Of a stretch of 7,655 nt of DNA, positions 1 through 3,911 are shown one piece after another. The notes under the pieces are model-generated. The model worked only from the letters and a program-made list of their open reading frames with translations, was not told the origin of the DNA and ran no database searches. Within the stretch, counting starts at the first letter, position 1. Each line of letters opens with the position of its first letter. A program made the translations under genes and the position numbers. Source of the stretch: Candidatus Woesearchaeota archaeon (GTDB lineage: Archaea > Nanobdellota > Nanobdellia > Woesearchaeales > UBA12501); NCBI GenBank assembly GCA_016177315.1, contig JACOVN010000123.1:1-7655 (forward strand). The letters are read 5' to 3'.

Positions 1-41
1 CGACCGAGCAAAGCGAGGGAGTGTCCCACGAGAGCGGTTTT

Positions 42-66
42 ACTTAAAAATCGGAGATTTTTAAGT
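42..66. repeat. Perfect 11-bp inverted repeat with 3-base loop
   Basis: ACTTAAAAATC at 42-52 is the exact reverse complement of 56-66, with GGA between. It is the first of a series of similar small hairpins spread through 1-370. It lacks the run of T expected right after a bacterial-type terminator, so I call it only a hairpin. Confidence 0.8.
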
Positions 67-69
67 TCC

Positions 70-91
70 CAAAAATGCTGAGGCATTTTTG
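70..91. repeat. Perfect 9-bp inverted repeat with 4-base loop
   Basis: CAAAAATGC (70-78) pairs fully with GCATTTTTG (83-91) around TGAG. The GC pair at the loop end with an A/T-run stem is shared with the hairpins at 184-203 and 247-265, so these may be members of one family of small palindromic units. Confidence 0.8.
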
Positions 92-183
92 TGATATCAA
101 ATTTTTCCCAAAAATTTGGGGCTGTGGGGTAACTTGGCTCATCCTATTTGGTTTGGGACCAAATGATCCCGGTTCAATTCAGC

Positions 184-203
184 CTTTTTGCTTACGCAAA
201 AAG
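184..203. repeat. 8-bp hairpin inside the tRNA insert
   Basis: CTTTTTGC (184-191) pairs with GCAAAAAG (196-203) around TTAC; one mismatch further out, two more pairs extend it. It competes with the end-to-end pairing of the insert (182-190 with 265-273). Confidence 0.75.
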
Positions 204-214
204 CCTGGGGACAT

Positions 215-238
215 GCGGCTCGCTCTTCTGCGAGTCGC
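215..238. repeat. 9-bp GC-rich hairpin inside the tRNA insert
   Basis: GCGGCTCGC (215-223) pairs with GCGAGTCGC (230-238) with one G-U and a 6-base loop. It is the only GC-rich stem among the small hairpins of this region and would form the apical arm of the insert if the insert ends pair. Confidence 0.75.
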
Positions 239-246
239 TCGCCTAG

Positions 247-265
247 GATTTTGCTGCGCAAAATC
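247..265. repeat. Perfect 8-bp hairpin inside the tRNA insert
   Basis: GATTTTGC (247-254) is the exact reverse complement of GCAAAATC (258-265), loop TGC. Its right arm is also the partner of 182-190 in the alternative fold of the insert. Confidence 0.75.
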
Positions 266-309
266 AAAAGGGCCGGTGAAATTCCGGGCAGCCCCATTTT
301 GCTAATGTC

Positions 310-338
310 GTGGGATTGGAGCGAAGCGAAAATCCCAC
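310..338. repeat. 8-bp inverted repeat enclosing an AGCGAAGCGAA motif
   Basis: GTGGGATT (310-317) pairs with AATCCCAC (331-338). The 13-base interior contains AGCGAAGCGAA, and interior plus right arm resemble 8-29 at the left window edge, suggesting two copies of one repeat. Confidence 0.7.
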
Positions 339-348
339 TGCTTTGTAT

Positions 349-368
349 CAAAACTTTGCAAAGTTTTG
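349..368. repeat. Perfect 20-base palindrome
   Basis: CAAAACTTTG followed by its exact reverse complement CAAAGTTTTG, with no spacer. It abuts the second tRNA 3'-end copy at 369. It could be a protein-binding dyad or one more of the small palindromic units of this region. Confidence 0.8.
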
Positions 369-382
369 CCGGGCAACCCCAT
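369..382 (+). repeat. Second copy of the tRNA-Pro 3' end
   Basis: CCGGGCAACCCCAT matches the tRNA 3' strand at 284-297 in 13 of 14 positions. The single difference falls in the acceptor stem and would break the C5-G68 pair, so the copy at 284 is the better match to the 5' half. It has no T-arm-like sequence before it and looks like a relict duplication rather than an exon. Confidence 0.65.
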
Positions 383-394
383 CCTACCCATGTG

Positions 395-432
395 GTAAAA
401 TAATTTTTAGAGACAGAGAGAAGTGAGGAACG
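395..432 (+). promoter_or_regulatory. Probable promoter and Shine-Dalgarno of the eL43 operon
   Basis: An AT-rich run at 395-409 is the only box A candidate, about 30 bases before the start at 433. GTGAGG at 423-428 lies 4 bases before the ATG and resembles a Shine-Dalgarno site. Both cannot easily serve a transcript starting 26 bases after the AT run, so the real start of transcription is uncertain. Confidence 0.4.
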
Positions 433-729
433 ATGCCAATACCAAAGGAATTTGCTTCTGCGAAACGCTTTGGAGCAAGGTACGGAAGCAAGCTCAAGCT
501 GAAAGTTGCAGAAATCGATCATTTGAAGAGAGGCTCTACAAAATGTCCATACTGTAGAAAGGAGAAAGTCAACAGAGTTGCTGCAGGCATCTGGTACTGC
601 AGCAAATGCAGGGTGAAATTTGCTGGCAAGGCTTATACCTTTGCCAAAAAGAGAACCATGCAGCAACTGGCAGAGGAGATGCGAGAGAAAGAGGCACCAG
701 CAGAAGAGGAAGCGGAAGAAATAGCGTAG
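433..729 (+). CDS. rpl37ae: Large-subunit ribosomal protein eL43 (L37Ae)
   Basis: The 98-residue product is a zinc-ribbon protein of the large ribosomal subunit found in archaea and eukaryotes. It shows the family layout: a basic N-terminus with the KRFGARYGSK stretch (residues 11-20), then C38-x2-C41 and C56-x2-C59 as zinc ligands, followed by AGKAYT. The tail (81-98) is unusually acidic, rich in Glu, and not part of the conserved core. The ATG is preceded by GTGAGG and gives the expected N-terminus. It opens an operon with rpoP 8 bases downstream. Clustering with rpoP, pcc1 and pfdB is, from general knowledge, a recurrent archaeal arrangement linking ribosome, transcription, tRNA modification and chaperone genes. 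Confidence 0.95.
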   Translation: MPIPKEFASAKRFGARYGSKLKLKVAEIDHLKRGSTKCPYCRKEKVNRVAAGIWYCSKCRVKFAGKAYTFAKKRTMQQLAEEMREKEAPAEEEAEEIA

Positions 730-737
730 GTGGAACT

Positions 738-875
738 ATGGTAGCATACAAGTGCTTTCACTGCAACAAGGAAGTTTCCACAGAGTACTTGAGAAAGAAA
801 GTTCGATGCCCGTATTGTGGGAGCAAGATGCTCTACAAACCGCGGGGAATTACAGCAAAAGTGAAGGCGAGGTAG
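738..875 (+). CDS. rpoP: DNA-directed RNA polymerase subunit P (Rpo12)
   Basis: A 45-residue zinc-binding subunit of archaeal RNA polymerase, counterpart of eukaryotic Rpb12/RPABC4, which sits in the Rpo3/Rpo10/Rpo11 assembly platform. It carries C6-x2-C9 and C24-x2-C27 (RCPYCGSK) followed by a basic C-terminus (KPRGITAKVKAR), the normal length and pattern for the family. The open frame extends further upstream, but the ATG at 738 is chosen because it follows AGGTGG (728-733) and gives the family-typical start; a longer form would overlap the eL43 gene by more than 100 bases. Only 2 bases separate it from pcc1. Confidence 0.93.
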   Translation: MVAYKCFHCNKEVSTEYLRKKVRCPYCGSKMLYKPRGITAKVKAR

Positions 876-877
876 AG

Positions 878-1108
878 ATGGTGTATACCGTGTCGCTCCA
901 GACAGAGGGAAGTCCTGCATTATTCCATGCCCTGAAAACAGAGGAAGCGAACTGGGAACGCTCCAGGATTTCCATCCAGAGAAAGCCATCAGGGGTGGAA
1001 GTTACCTTTGAGGCAAAGGATGCCACAGCATTGAAGGCCAGCATCCTTTCTATCATTCAGCTCCTCGCGGTGTATGAAAAAATGCAGGGGGTACAGCATG
1101 GCGGATGA
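878..1108 (+). CDS. pcc1: KEOPS complex subunit Pcc1
   Basis: The 76-residue product matches the small Pcc1 subunit of KEOPS, the complex (Kae1, Bud32, Cgi121, Pcc1) that makes t6A at position 37 of tRNAs reading ANN codons; Pcc1 dimerises and contacts tRNA. The pattern is a short beta-alpha-beta-beta-alpha fold: an N-terminal strand (MVYTVSLQ), a helix, paired strands ISIQRKPSGVEVTFEAKD (residues 32-49), and a C-terminal helix beginning ALKASILSIIQLL that corresponds to the family's conserved LRASLNS-type helix. The ATG at 878 follows GAGGT (869-873); the open frame also runs upstream through rpoP, which I regard as overlap shadow. It overlaps pfdB by 11 bases, implying coupled translation. 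Confidence 0.85.
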   Translation: MVYTVSLQTEGSPALFHALKTEEANWERSRISIQRKPSGVEVTFEAKDATALKASILSIIQLLAVYEKMQGVQHGG

Positions 1109-1436
1109 GGAGAAGATAGCCAAACTGCAGCTGTTGGAGCAAAATCTCCAAAATTTCCTCATGCAGCGCCAGGCATTCCAAGGACAGTTGTTGGAGATTG
1201 AATCTGCTTTGGAAGAGATAGGAAAAACCGATGCTGCCTTCCGGATCATCGGAAATATCATGGTGAAGGGCAACAAAGAGGAATTGAAGAAGGATTTGCA
1301 GCAGAAAAAGGAGATGTTGGATTTACGCATCAAGAATCTGGAGAAGCAGGAGGAGAAGATAAAGGAAAAGGTGCGGGAGATCAGGCTGGAAGTCCTCAAA
1401 GAGATGGAGAATGAGAAGCGCGGTGCAGGGAAGTGA
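1098..1436 (+). CDS. pfdB: Prefoldin subunit beta
   Basis: The 112-residue product is the beta subunit of the archaeal prefoldin (GimC) hexamer, which holds unfolded proteins and passes them to the thermosome. Two long coiled-coil helices (about 1-40 and 65-112) flank a short beta hairpin with the family motif AFRIIGNIMVK and the following EELKKDLQQKKEMLDLRI region. The usual length is about 110-120. The ATG at 1098 has GGGGG six bases upstream (1087-1091); an in-frame ATG at 1074 would add eight residues unlike the family and overlap pcc1 further. The tail (EMENEKRGAGK) is charged. The alpha subunit is not in this window. Confidence 0.93.
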   Translation: MADEEKIAKLQLLEQNLQNFLMQRQAFQGQLLEIESALEEIGKTDAAFRIIGNIMVKGNKEELKKDLQQKKEMLDLRIKNLEKQEEKIKEKVREIRLEVLKEMENEKRGAGK

Positions 1437-1450
1437 GTGAGGTGGTGACC

Positions 1451-1711
1451 ATGACGGCCGTAGAGAAACAGAAAGTTGAAGAAATTCTCCATGCTCTGGA
1501 GCAGCTGCAGCAGGATGCGACCATTCCGAGGAATGTCAAGCAGAAACTGGAGACGGTAGCACATATCCTCCAGGAGGATGAAGAACTGTCCTTGAGACTG
1601 AATAAGGCATTGAATGAACTGGACGATGTTTCTGACGATGCCAATATCGAGCCCTACACCAGAACCCAGCTCTGGAACATTCTCAGCATGCTGGAGAGCT
1701 TGAATGCGTAA
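1451..1711 (+). CDS. UPF0147 family protein
   Basis: The 86-residue helical protein belongs to the archaeal UPF0147 family of unknown function. The diagnostic stretches are ATIPRNVK (near 24-31) and PYTRTQLWNILSMLE (near the C-terminus), with a DD-rich turn before the latter. An earlier GTG at 1433 overlapping the pfdB stop would add six residues, but the ATG at 1451 follows GGTGGTGA (1441-1448), a good match to the 16S 3' end, so I prefer it. It is the last gene of the eL43-rpoP-pcc1-pfdB operon and ends 17 bases before the stop of the convergent MscS-like gene. No function can be assigned beyond the family and its company with translation and folding genes. Confidence 0.85.
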   Translation: MTAVEKQKVEEILHALEQLQQDATIPRNVKQKLETVAHILQEDEELSLRLNKALNELDDVSDDANIEPYTRTQLWNILSMLESLNA

Positions 1712-1728
1712 CCGTGAAATAGTCTGTC

Positions 1729-2277
1729 CTACTTCTCTACCCTCATCTTTCGCAGAACCTCATTCGGGATATAGAGCAAGTCTCCTGCTTTTGTTCTGAT
1801 CTTCGTCTCCACGAGATTGATCTGCATGATCGTTCCTGGTACGCCCATAATAGCTACCCTCTTTCCGGTTCTCAGAGATTTCCTCTTCCACAGCTGCATT
1901 CCGGCAGCAGCATTGTACACAAAATCCTTCAGGACAAAGAGAATCAGAATGAGAATAACGAGTACTGCAGTGGCCAAGAGCAGCTGCAACACCAGGAGGG
2001 TTATCTGCAATTGGTTCAATGCCATGAGGATACTCAGGAAGTAGAGCAGGAAGGAAACCGCACTCGCAAGAAGCTGCTCGACGGGAATATACCCCTTCCC
2101 CTTCTTTTTCAGCATCGTGTCTATCCCTGCTTTCCGGAGTACCTTCGCCACGAGCTTTCCTGCCAGCTTTCCAATCACAAAACCAATCAGGAGAATGACA
2201 AAGGCGATGGTGAACTTCGTGTAGGCATCGGAGAACCACGTTGCAAGATTTTCAAAAAATTCTTCCTCGATTGCCAT
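1729..2277 (-). CDS. Minimal MscS-like mechanosensitive channel
   Basis: The 182-residue membrane protein resembles the pore and beta domain of MscS-type channels, which release solutes on membrane tension. Three hydrophobic helices are visible (about 22-44, 67-88 and 92-118); the third runs into DFVYNAAAGMQLW, the MscS hinge region. The beta domain follows, with RTGKRVAIMGVPGTIMQINL, an ETKIRTKAGDLLYIPNEVL segment, and a stop soon after. E. coli MscS has a further C-terminal vestibule domain of about 100 residues that is absent here. The pore helix also lacks the Gly/Ala-packed face of E. coli MscS, being Leu/Ile/Val rich. The frame is open further upstream into the PP-loop gene, but the ATG at 2277 is 26 bases from a box A, so a leaderless start is most likely. 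Confidence 0.8.
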   Translation of the reverse strand: MAIEEEFFENLATWFSDAYTKFTIAFVILLIGFVIGKLAGKLVAKVLRKAGIDTMLKKKGKGYIPVEQLLASAVSFLLYFLSILMALNQLQITLLVLQLLLATAVLVILILILFVLKDFVYNAAAGMQLWKRKSLRTGKRVAIMGVPGTIMQINLVETKIRTKAGDLLYIPNEVLRKMRVEK

Positions 2278-2298
2278 ATGCTCTCTGTTCCAAAATCT

Positions 2299-2306
2299 TT
2301 TATAAA
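2299..2306 (-). promoter_or_regulatory. Box A of the MscS-like gene, inside the stop region of the upstream gene
   Basis: TTTATAAA on the minus strand is centred about 26 bases before the ATG at 2277. It overlaps the last codons and the TAA stop (2300-2302) of the PP-loop gene, so the MscS-like gene probably has its own leaderless transcript although it lies 22 bases behind its neighbour. Confidence 0.65.
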
Positions 2307-3199
2307 GTTTTTGCCATTGCAGCCAAATAATCTTTCTTATACGCAAAACCGTGCTGCTTTGCCAGTTTCTCCAAGGCTTTGTCCATGTTACTCCCATACT
2401 GGGCAGCCTGCTTCTTTCTCCAAGCACATGCTTTTGGCAGTCCACTTTCTTCTGCAATTTCTCTCAGAATAATTTTTTTCTCTTCCTTATTCCATTTCCA
2501 TTCGCCAGGAACTTGCATGGCAATGTTGATAACCTCCTTATCCAGGAAGGGTGTCAAGAGAGTTATGCCATACTGCATGCCCACAGCATAATCCCTGATA
2601 AAATCCATTTCCCACATATTCCTCAGCCCATTCCAGCACTCTGCGTTGATATCTGGCGCTTTTGCATGCCGCTCATAGCCTGCAAAAATCTCTTCAGCGC
2701 CAAGGCCGGAAAAAAATATCTTTACTTTATCTTTCTTTGCCAATTCCAAGGCAGCAACCACAACAGAGGCAATACCAACGGTAACCACATCATGGCGTGG
2801 AACAATCTGCATCGTTTTCAGAATGATTTTTTCCGCTTCCTTGAGGGAAAGGATTTTCATTTTCAGAGGGAACTGCAGTTGCTTTGCAACTCTTTTTGCA
2901 TACTCTACATCCCTTGCTCCTTCCAATCCAACAGTGTAGCAGGTAAACTTTTTCTTCAGCTGCTTGCACACCAAGGCAAGGAAGCTAGAATCTAAGCCTC
3001 CAGAGAAGAAGATGCCGAAATGCTTTTTGTGCTCTGTTCTTCTTGCAATAGCCTGTACCTGGATTTCCTTCAATACTGCCTTTGCCTTTTCCTTTTCTGT
3101 AAACAATCCGGTAGCATTTCTCTGCAATGTTGCAATAGTCTGCTTCCACTGCTTTTCTGAGCATAATTTTCCTCTCTGTACAATCCCGTTTTCGATCAT
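2300..3199 (-). CDS. Stand-alone asparagine-synthetase-type PP-loop ATPase (ASNSD1-like)
   Basis: The 299-residue protein is the C-terminal synthetase half of asparagine synthetase B, which adenylates a carboxylate with ATP and releases pyrophosphate. The PP-loop SGGLDSS is at 66-72, the second motif FSGLGAEEIFAGYERH at about 163-178, and PFLD at 217-220. The N-terminal glutaminase domain, with its catalytic Cys2, is missing, so it would need free ammonia, a separate partner, or another nucleophile. The AEEIFAGYERH and KKQAAQYGS (262-270) stretches look, from memory, closer to the ASNSD1 branch of the superfamily than to true AsnB, where the second motif reads GSDE or GADE. The substrate is therefore open. 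The ATG at 3199 lies 26 bases from a box A, with no Shine-Dalgarno site. Confidence 0.85.
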   Translation of the reverse strand: MIENGIVQRGKLCSEKQWKQTIATLQRNATGLFTEKEKAKAVLKEIQVQAIARRTEHKKHFGIFFSGGLDSSFLALVCKQLKKKFTCYTVGLEGARDVEYAKRVAKQLQFPLKMKILSLKEAEKIILKTMQIVPRHDVVTVGIASVVVAALELAKKDKVKIFFSGLGAEEIFAGYERHAKAPDINAECWNGLRNMWEMDFIRDYAVGMQYGITLLTPFLDKEVINIAMQVPGEWKWNKEEKKIILREIAEESGLPKACAWRKKQAAQYGSNMDKALEKLAKQHGFAYKKDYLAAMAKTL

Positions 3200-3279
3200 T
3201 TCTCAAGGGAACTAAGGAATATTTATTAACCTTTCCAGAAAAGAGAACATTTAAATAGGAATATCGTTCCTTTGCTTCC
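3200..3279. promoter_or_regulatory. Divergent promoter region with two box A elements
   Basis: Eighty bases separate the ATGs at 3199 (-) and 3280 (+). Minus-strand TTAATAAA (3222-3229) and plus-strand TTTAAATA (3250-3257) are each centred about 26 bases from their own ATG, with purine-rich BRE-like bases ahead of each (GAAAGG before the minus box, GAGAACA before the plus box). Both transcripts are predicted to be leaderless, and the two pre-initiation complexes would sit roughly back to back. Confidence 0.7.
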
Positions 3280-3507
3280 ATGGCAGAGGAAAAAGTCAGC
3301 AAAGAAGAGCAAATTGGTTTTCATAAAGGGGCATTAAGCACCTTAGCCAAGGAACGCCAGGAAATGATCAAGATTCTCCAGATTGTAGAGCAATTAATGC
3401 AGATGCACGTCAAGGCTCTGCAGGATTTGGGTGTGGATTTAACCAAAGAAGCAGAGAAGCTCAAGAAAGCAGAGAAGAAGCCCATTGAGGATATGCTGAA
3501 GAAATGA
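3280..3507 (+). CDS. Small helical protein of unknown function, 75 residues
   Basis: I do not recognise a named family. The product is predicted all-helical: a charged N-terminus, a core helix HKGALSTLAKERQEMIKILQ (15-34) continuing as IVEQLMQMHVKALQDLGVDL (35-54), and a Lys-rich C-terminal helix ending in KKPIEDMLKK. Hydrophobic residues recur at heptad-like spacing, suggesting a coiled coil or helical hairpin dimer. The start is well supported: TTTAAATA is centred about 26 bases upstream, predicting a leaderless mRNA. Its TGA overlaps the ATG of the DUF371 gene (ATGA at 3504-3507), so the two are co-transcribed and translationally coupled, and probably act together. No membrane segment or metal-binding motif is seen. 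Confidence 0.75.
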   Translation: MAEEKVSKEEQIGFHKGALSTLAKERQEMIKILQIVEQLMQMHVKALQDLGVDLTKEAEKLKKAEKKPIEDMLKK

Positions 3508-3911
3508 AGGTGCACTTCACTGCCAGAGGGCATCCCAACATTCTTGCAACCCATAAAAGCACGATAGAGATTACCAAAGCTGCAGACCTTTCCTTGGAAG
3601 GAGACTGTATCCTTGGGGTAGAAGCAGATTTCTCTCTGGAGCAATTGCAGCCCTTGCTGAGGCACAAAAGAATACAAGTAGCATTGGAAGTGGAAGGCAT
3701 GAGAGAAATCATTCACGCAAAAGTAAACCTTCATTTCCGTGACACCAAGGAAATCGTCATTCGAAAAACAGCATTTCTCTCAGAGCGAACATTAGGTATA
3801 CAGGCGGACAAGGCAGCGAAGGATCTGAGCAGAGCATTTGTGCGGAAATTGAAGAACCCCGATGCCGTTCTCCGTGTGGAAGTTAGTGCAGATAGTGTAA
3901 CGCTGTTTTAG
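3504..3911 (+). CDS. DUF371 family protein
   Basis: The 135-residue product fits the archaeal DUF371 family of unknown function. The recognisable features are ARGHPNILATHKSTIEITK (residues 7-25), GDCILGVEAD (33-42), and near the end IVIRKTAFLSERTLGIQADK followed by AAKDLSRAFVRKL, with conserved His, Thr, Asp-Cys and ADKAA residues. The full domain is present at the usual length of about 130-140. The ATG overlaps the stop of the 75-residue gene, so expression depends on the upstream leaderless promoter and coupling. Its 3' end overlaps the convergent 372-residue gene by 29 bases. The conserved His/Asp/Cys set hints at catalysis or metal binding, but this is speculation. Confidence 0.82.
   Translation: MKVHFTARGHPNILATHKSTIEITKAADLSLEGDCILGVEADFSLEQLQPLLRHKRIQVALEVEGMREIIHAKVNLHFRDTKEIVIRKTAFLSERTLGIQADKAAKDLSRAFVRKLKNPDAVLRVEVSADSVTLF

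Larger units (their letters stand above)
1..117. repeat. Hairpin-rich non-coding leader region before the tRNA gene
   Basis: I see no credible gene here; short open frames running in from the left edge stop at 47, 64 and 81 and resemble nothing known. The stretch holds three back-to-back perfect inverted repeats: 42-52 with 56-66 (11 bp, loop GGA), 70-78 with 83-91 (9 bp, loop TGAG) and 98-106 with 110-118 (9 bp, loop CCC). The third overlaps the first base of the tRNA. Bases 8-29 contain an AGCAAAGCGAGG...TCCCAC pattern echoed at 320-338 (AGCGAAGCGA...TCCCAC), which suggests a truncated copy of the same repeat family running off the left edge. No clear box A sits at the expected place for the tRNA; an AT-rich run at 43-50 is the only candidate and is weak. 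Confidence 0.6.
181..284 (+). other. Putative non-canonical tRNA intron (or insertion) in the T arm
   Basis: This 104-base segment separates C61 from C62 of tRNA-Pro. AATTC occurs at both borders (176-180 and 280-284), so the junction could slide by up to five bases without changing the spliced product. Of the possible cuts, only the one after 180 gives an archaeal bulge-helix-bulge core: GCCT (182-185) pairs with GGGC (286-289), three Watson-Crick pairs and one G-U, flanked by 3-base bulges 179-181 and 283-285. The outer helices are poor (one T-A pair on the exon side, a mismatch then three A-U on the intron side). Alternatively the insert's own ends pair: 182-190 with 265-273, nine pairs including one wobble. 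Introns at T-arm positions are known from some Thermoproteales. An insertion with a 5-base target duplication fits the same data. Confidence 0.6.
118..296 (+). tRNA. tRNA-Pro(UGG), interrupted in the T arm by 104 bases
   Basis: The 5' part (118-180) reads as acceptor 118-124, U8 at 125, D arm 127-145 with A14 (131), G18G19 (136-137) and A21 (141), anticodon stem 147-151/159-163, and the loop TTTGGGA (152-158) typical of tRNA-Pro with anticodon TGG at 154-156. The variable loop is 164-167, then T-stem CCCGG (168-172) and loop TTCAATT (173-179). The expected 3' strand does not follow. CCGGG CAGCCCC A appears at 284-296 instead. Joining 180 to 285 gives a 5/5 T stem, a 7/7 acceptor stem and A73 at 296, 75 bases in all without an encoded CCA. 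A15 (132) and U48 (167) form a valid Levitt pair. The D stem has a G-U and a U-U pair, as I recall for archaeal tRNA-Pro. The identity is very secure. Whether the gene is functional depends on removal of the insert. Confidence 0.9.
297..432. repeat. Hairpin-rich spacer between tRNA-Pro and the eL43 operon
   Basis: No gene is visible. The spacer starts with a short T run after the tRNA discriminator base (297-300), which could end the tRNA transcript. It then holds an inverted repeat (310-317 with 331-338), a perfect 20-base palindrome (349-368), a second copy of the tRNA-Pro 3' end (369-382) and finally the AT-rich and purine-rich upstream region of the eL43 gene. Confidence 0.6.

Noticed and set aside
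181..284. Intron-encoded C/D box guide RNA, as in some archaeal tRNA-Trp introns
   Set aside because: No C box (RTGATGA) or matching D box (CTGA) pair is present in the insert.
369..382. Second 3' end as the true exon of a longer intron
   Set aside because: Its acceptor strand has one mismatch with the 5' half, whereas 284-296 pairs perfectly and has the better splice-site core.
188..403. 71-codon plus-strand frame in the tRNA/hairpin region
   Set aside because: It crosses the tRNA 3' half and several palindromes, and the product is low-complexity and unlike any family.
1..432. CRISPR array
   Set aside because: The hairpins differ from one another in sequence and spacing; there is no recurring direct repeat with unique spacers.
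139..666. 175-codon open frame on the minus strand
   Set aside because: It runs antisense across tRNA-Pro, the hairpin region and the eL43 gene, its product resembles nothing, and the plus-strand features are secure.
752..877. Longer N-terminus for Pcc1
   Set aside because: It would overlap nearly the whole rpoP gene; the ATG at 878 has a Shine-Dalgarno site and gives the family length.
2278..2457. 60-residue N-terminal extension of the MscS-like protein
   Set aside because: It lies inside the PP-loop gene, is Trp/Lys/Arg-rich and unlike a channel; the box A position supports the start at 2277.
2351..2995. 214-codon plus-strand frame
   Set aside because: It is the antisense shadow of the PP-loop ATPase, whose motifs are clear on the minus strand.
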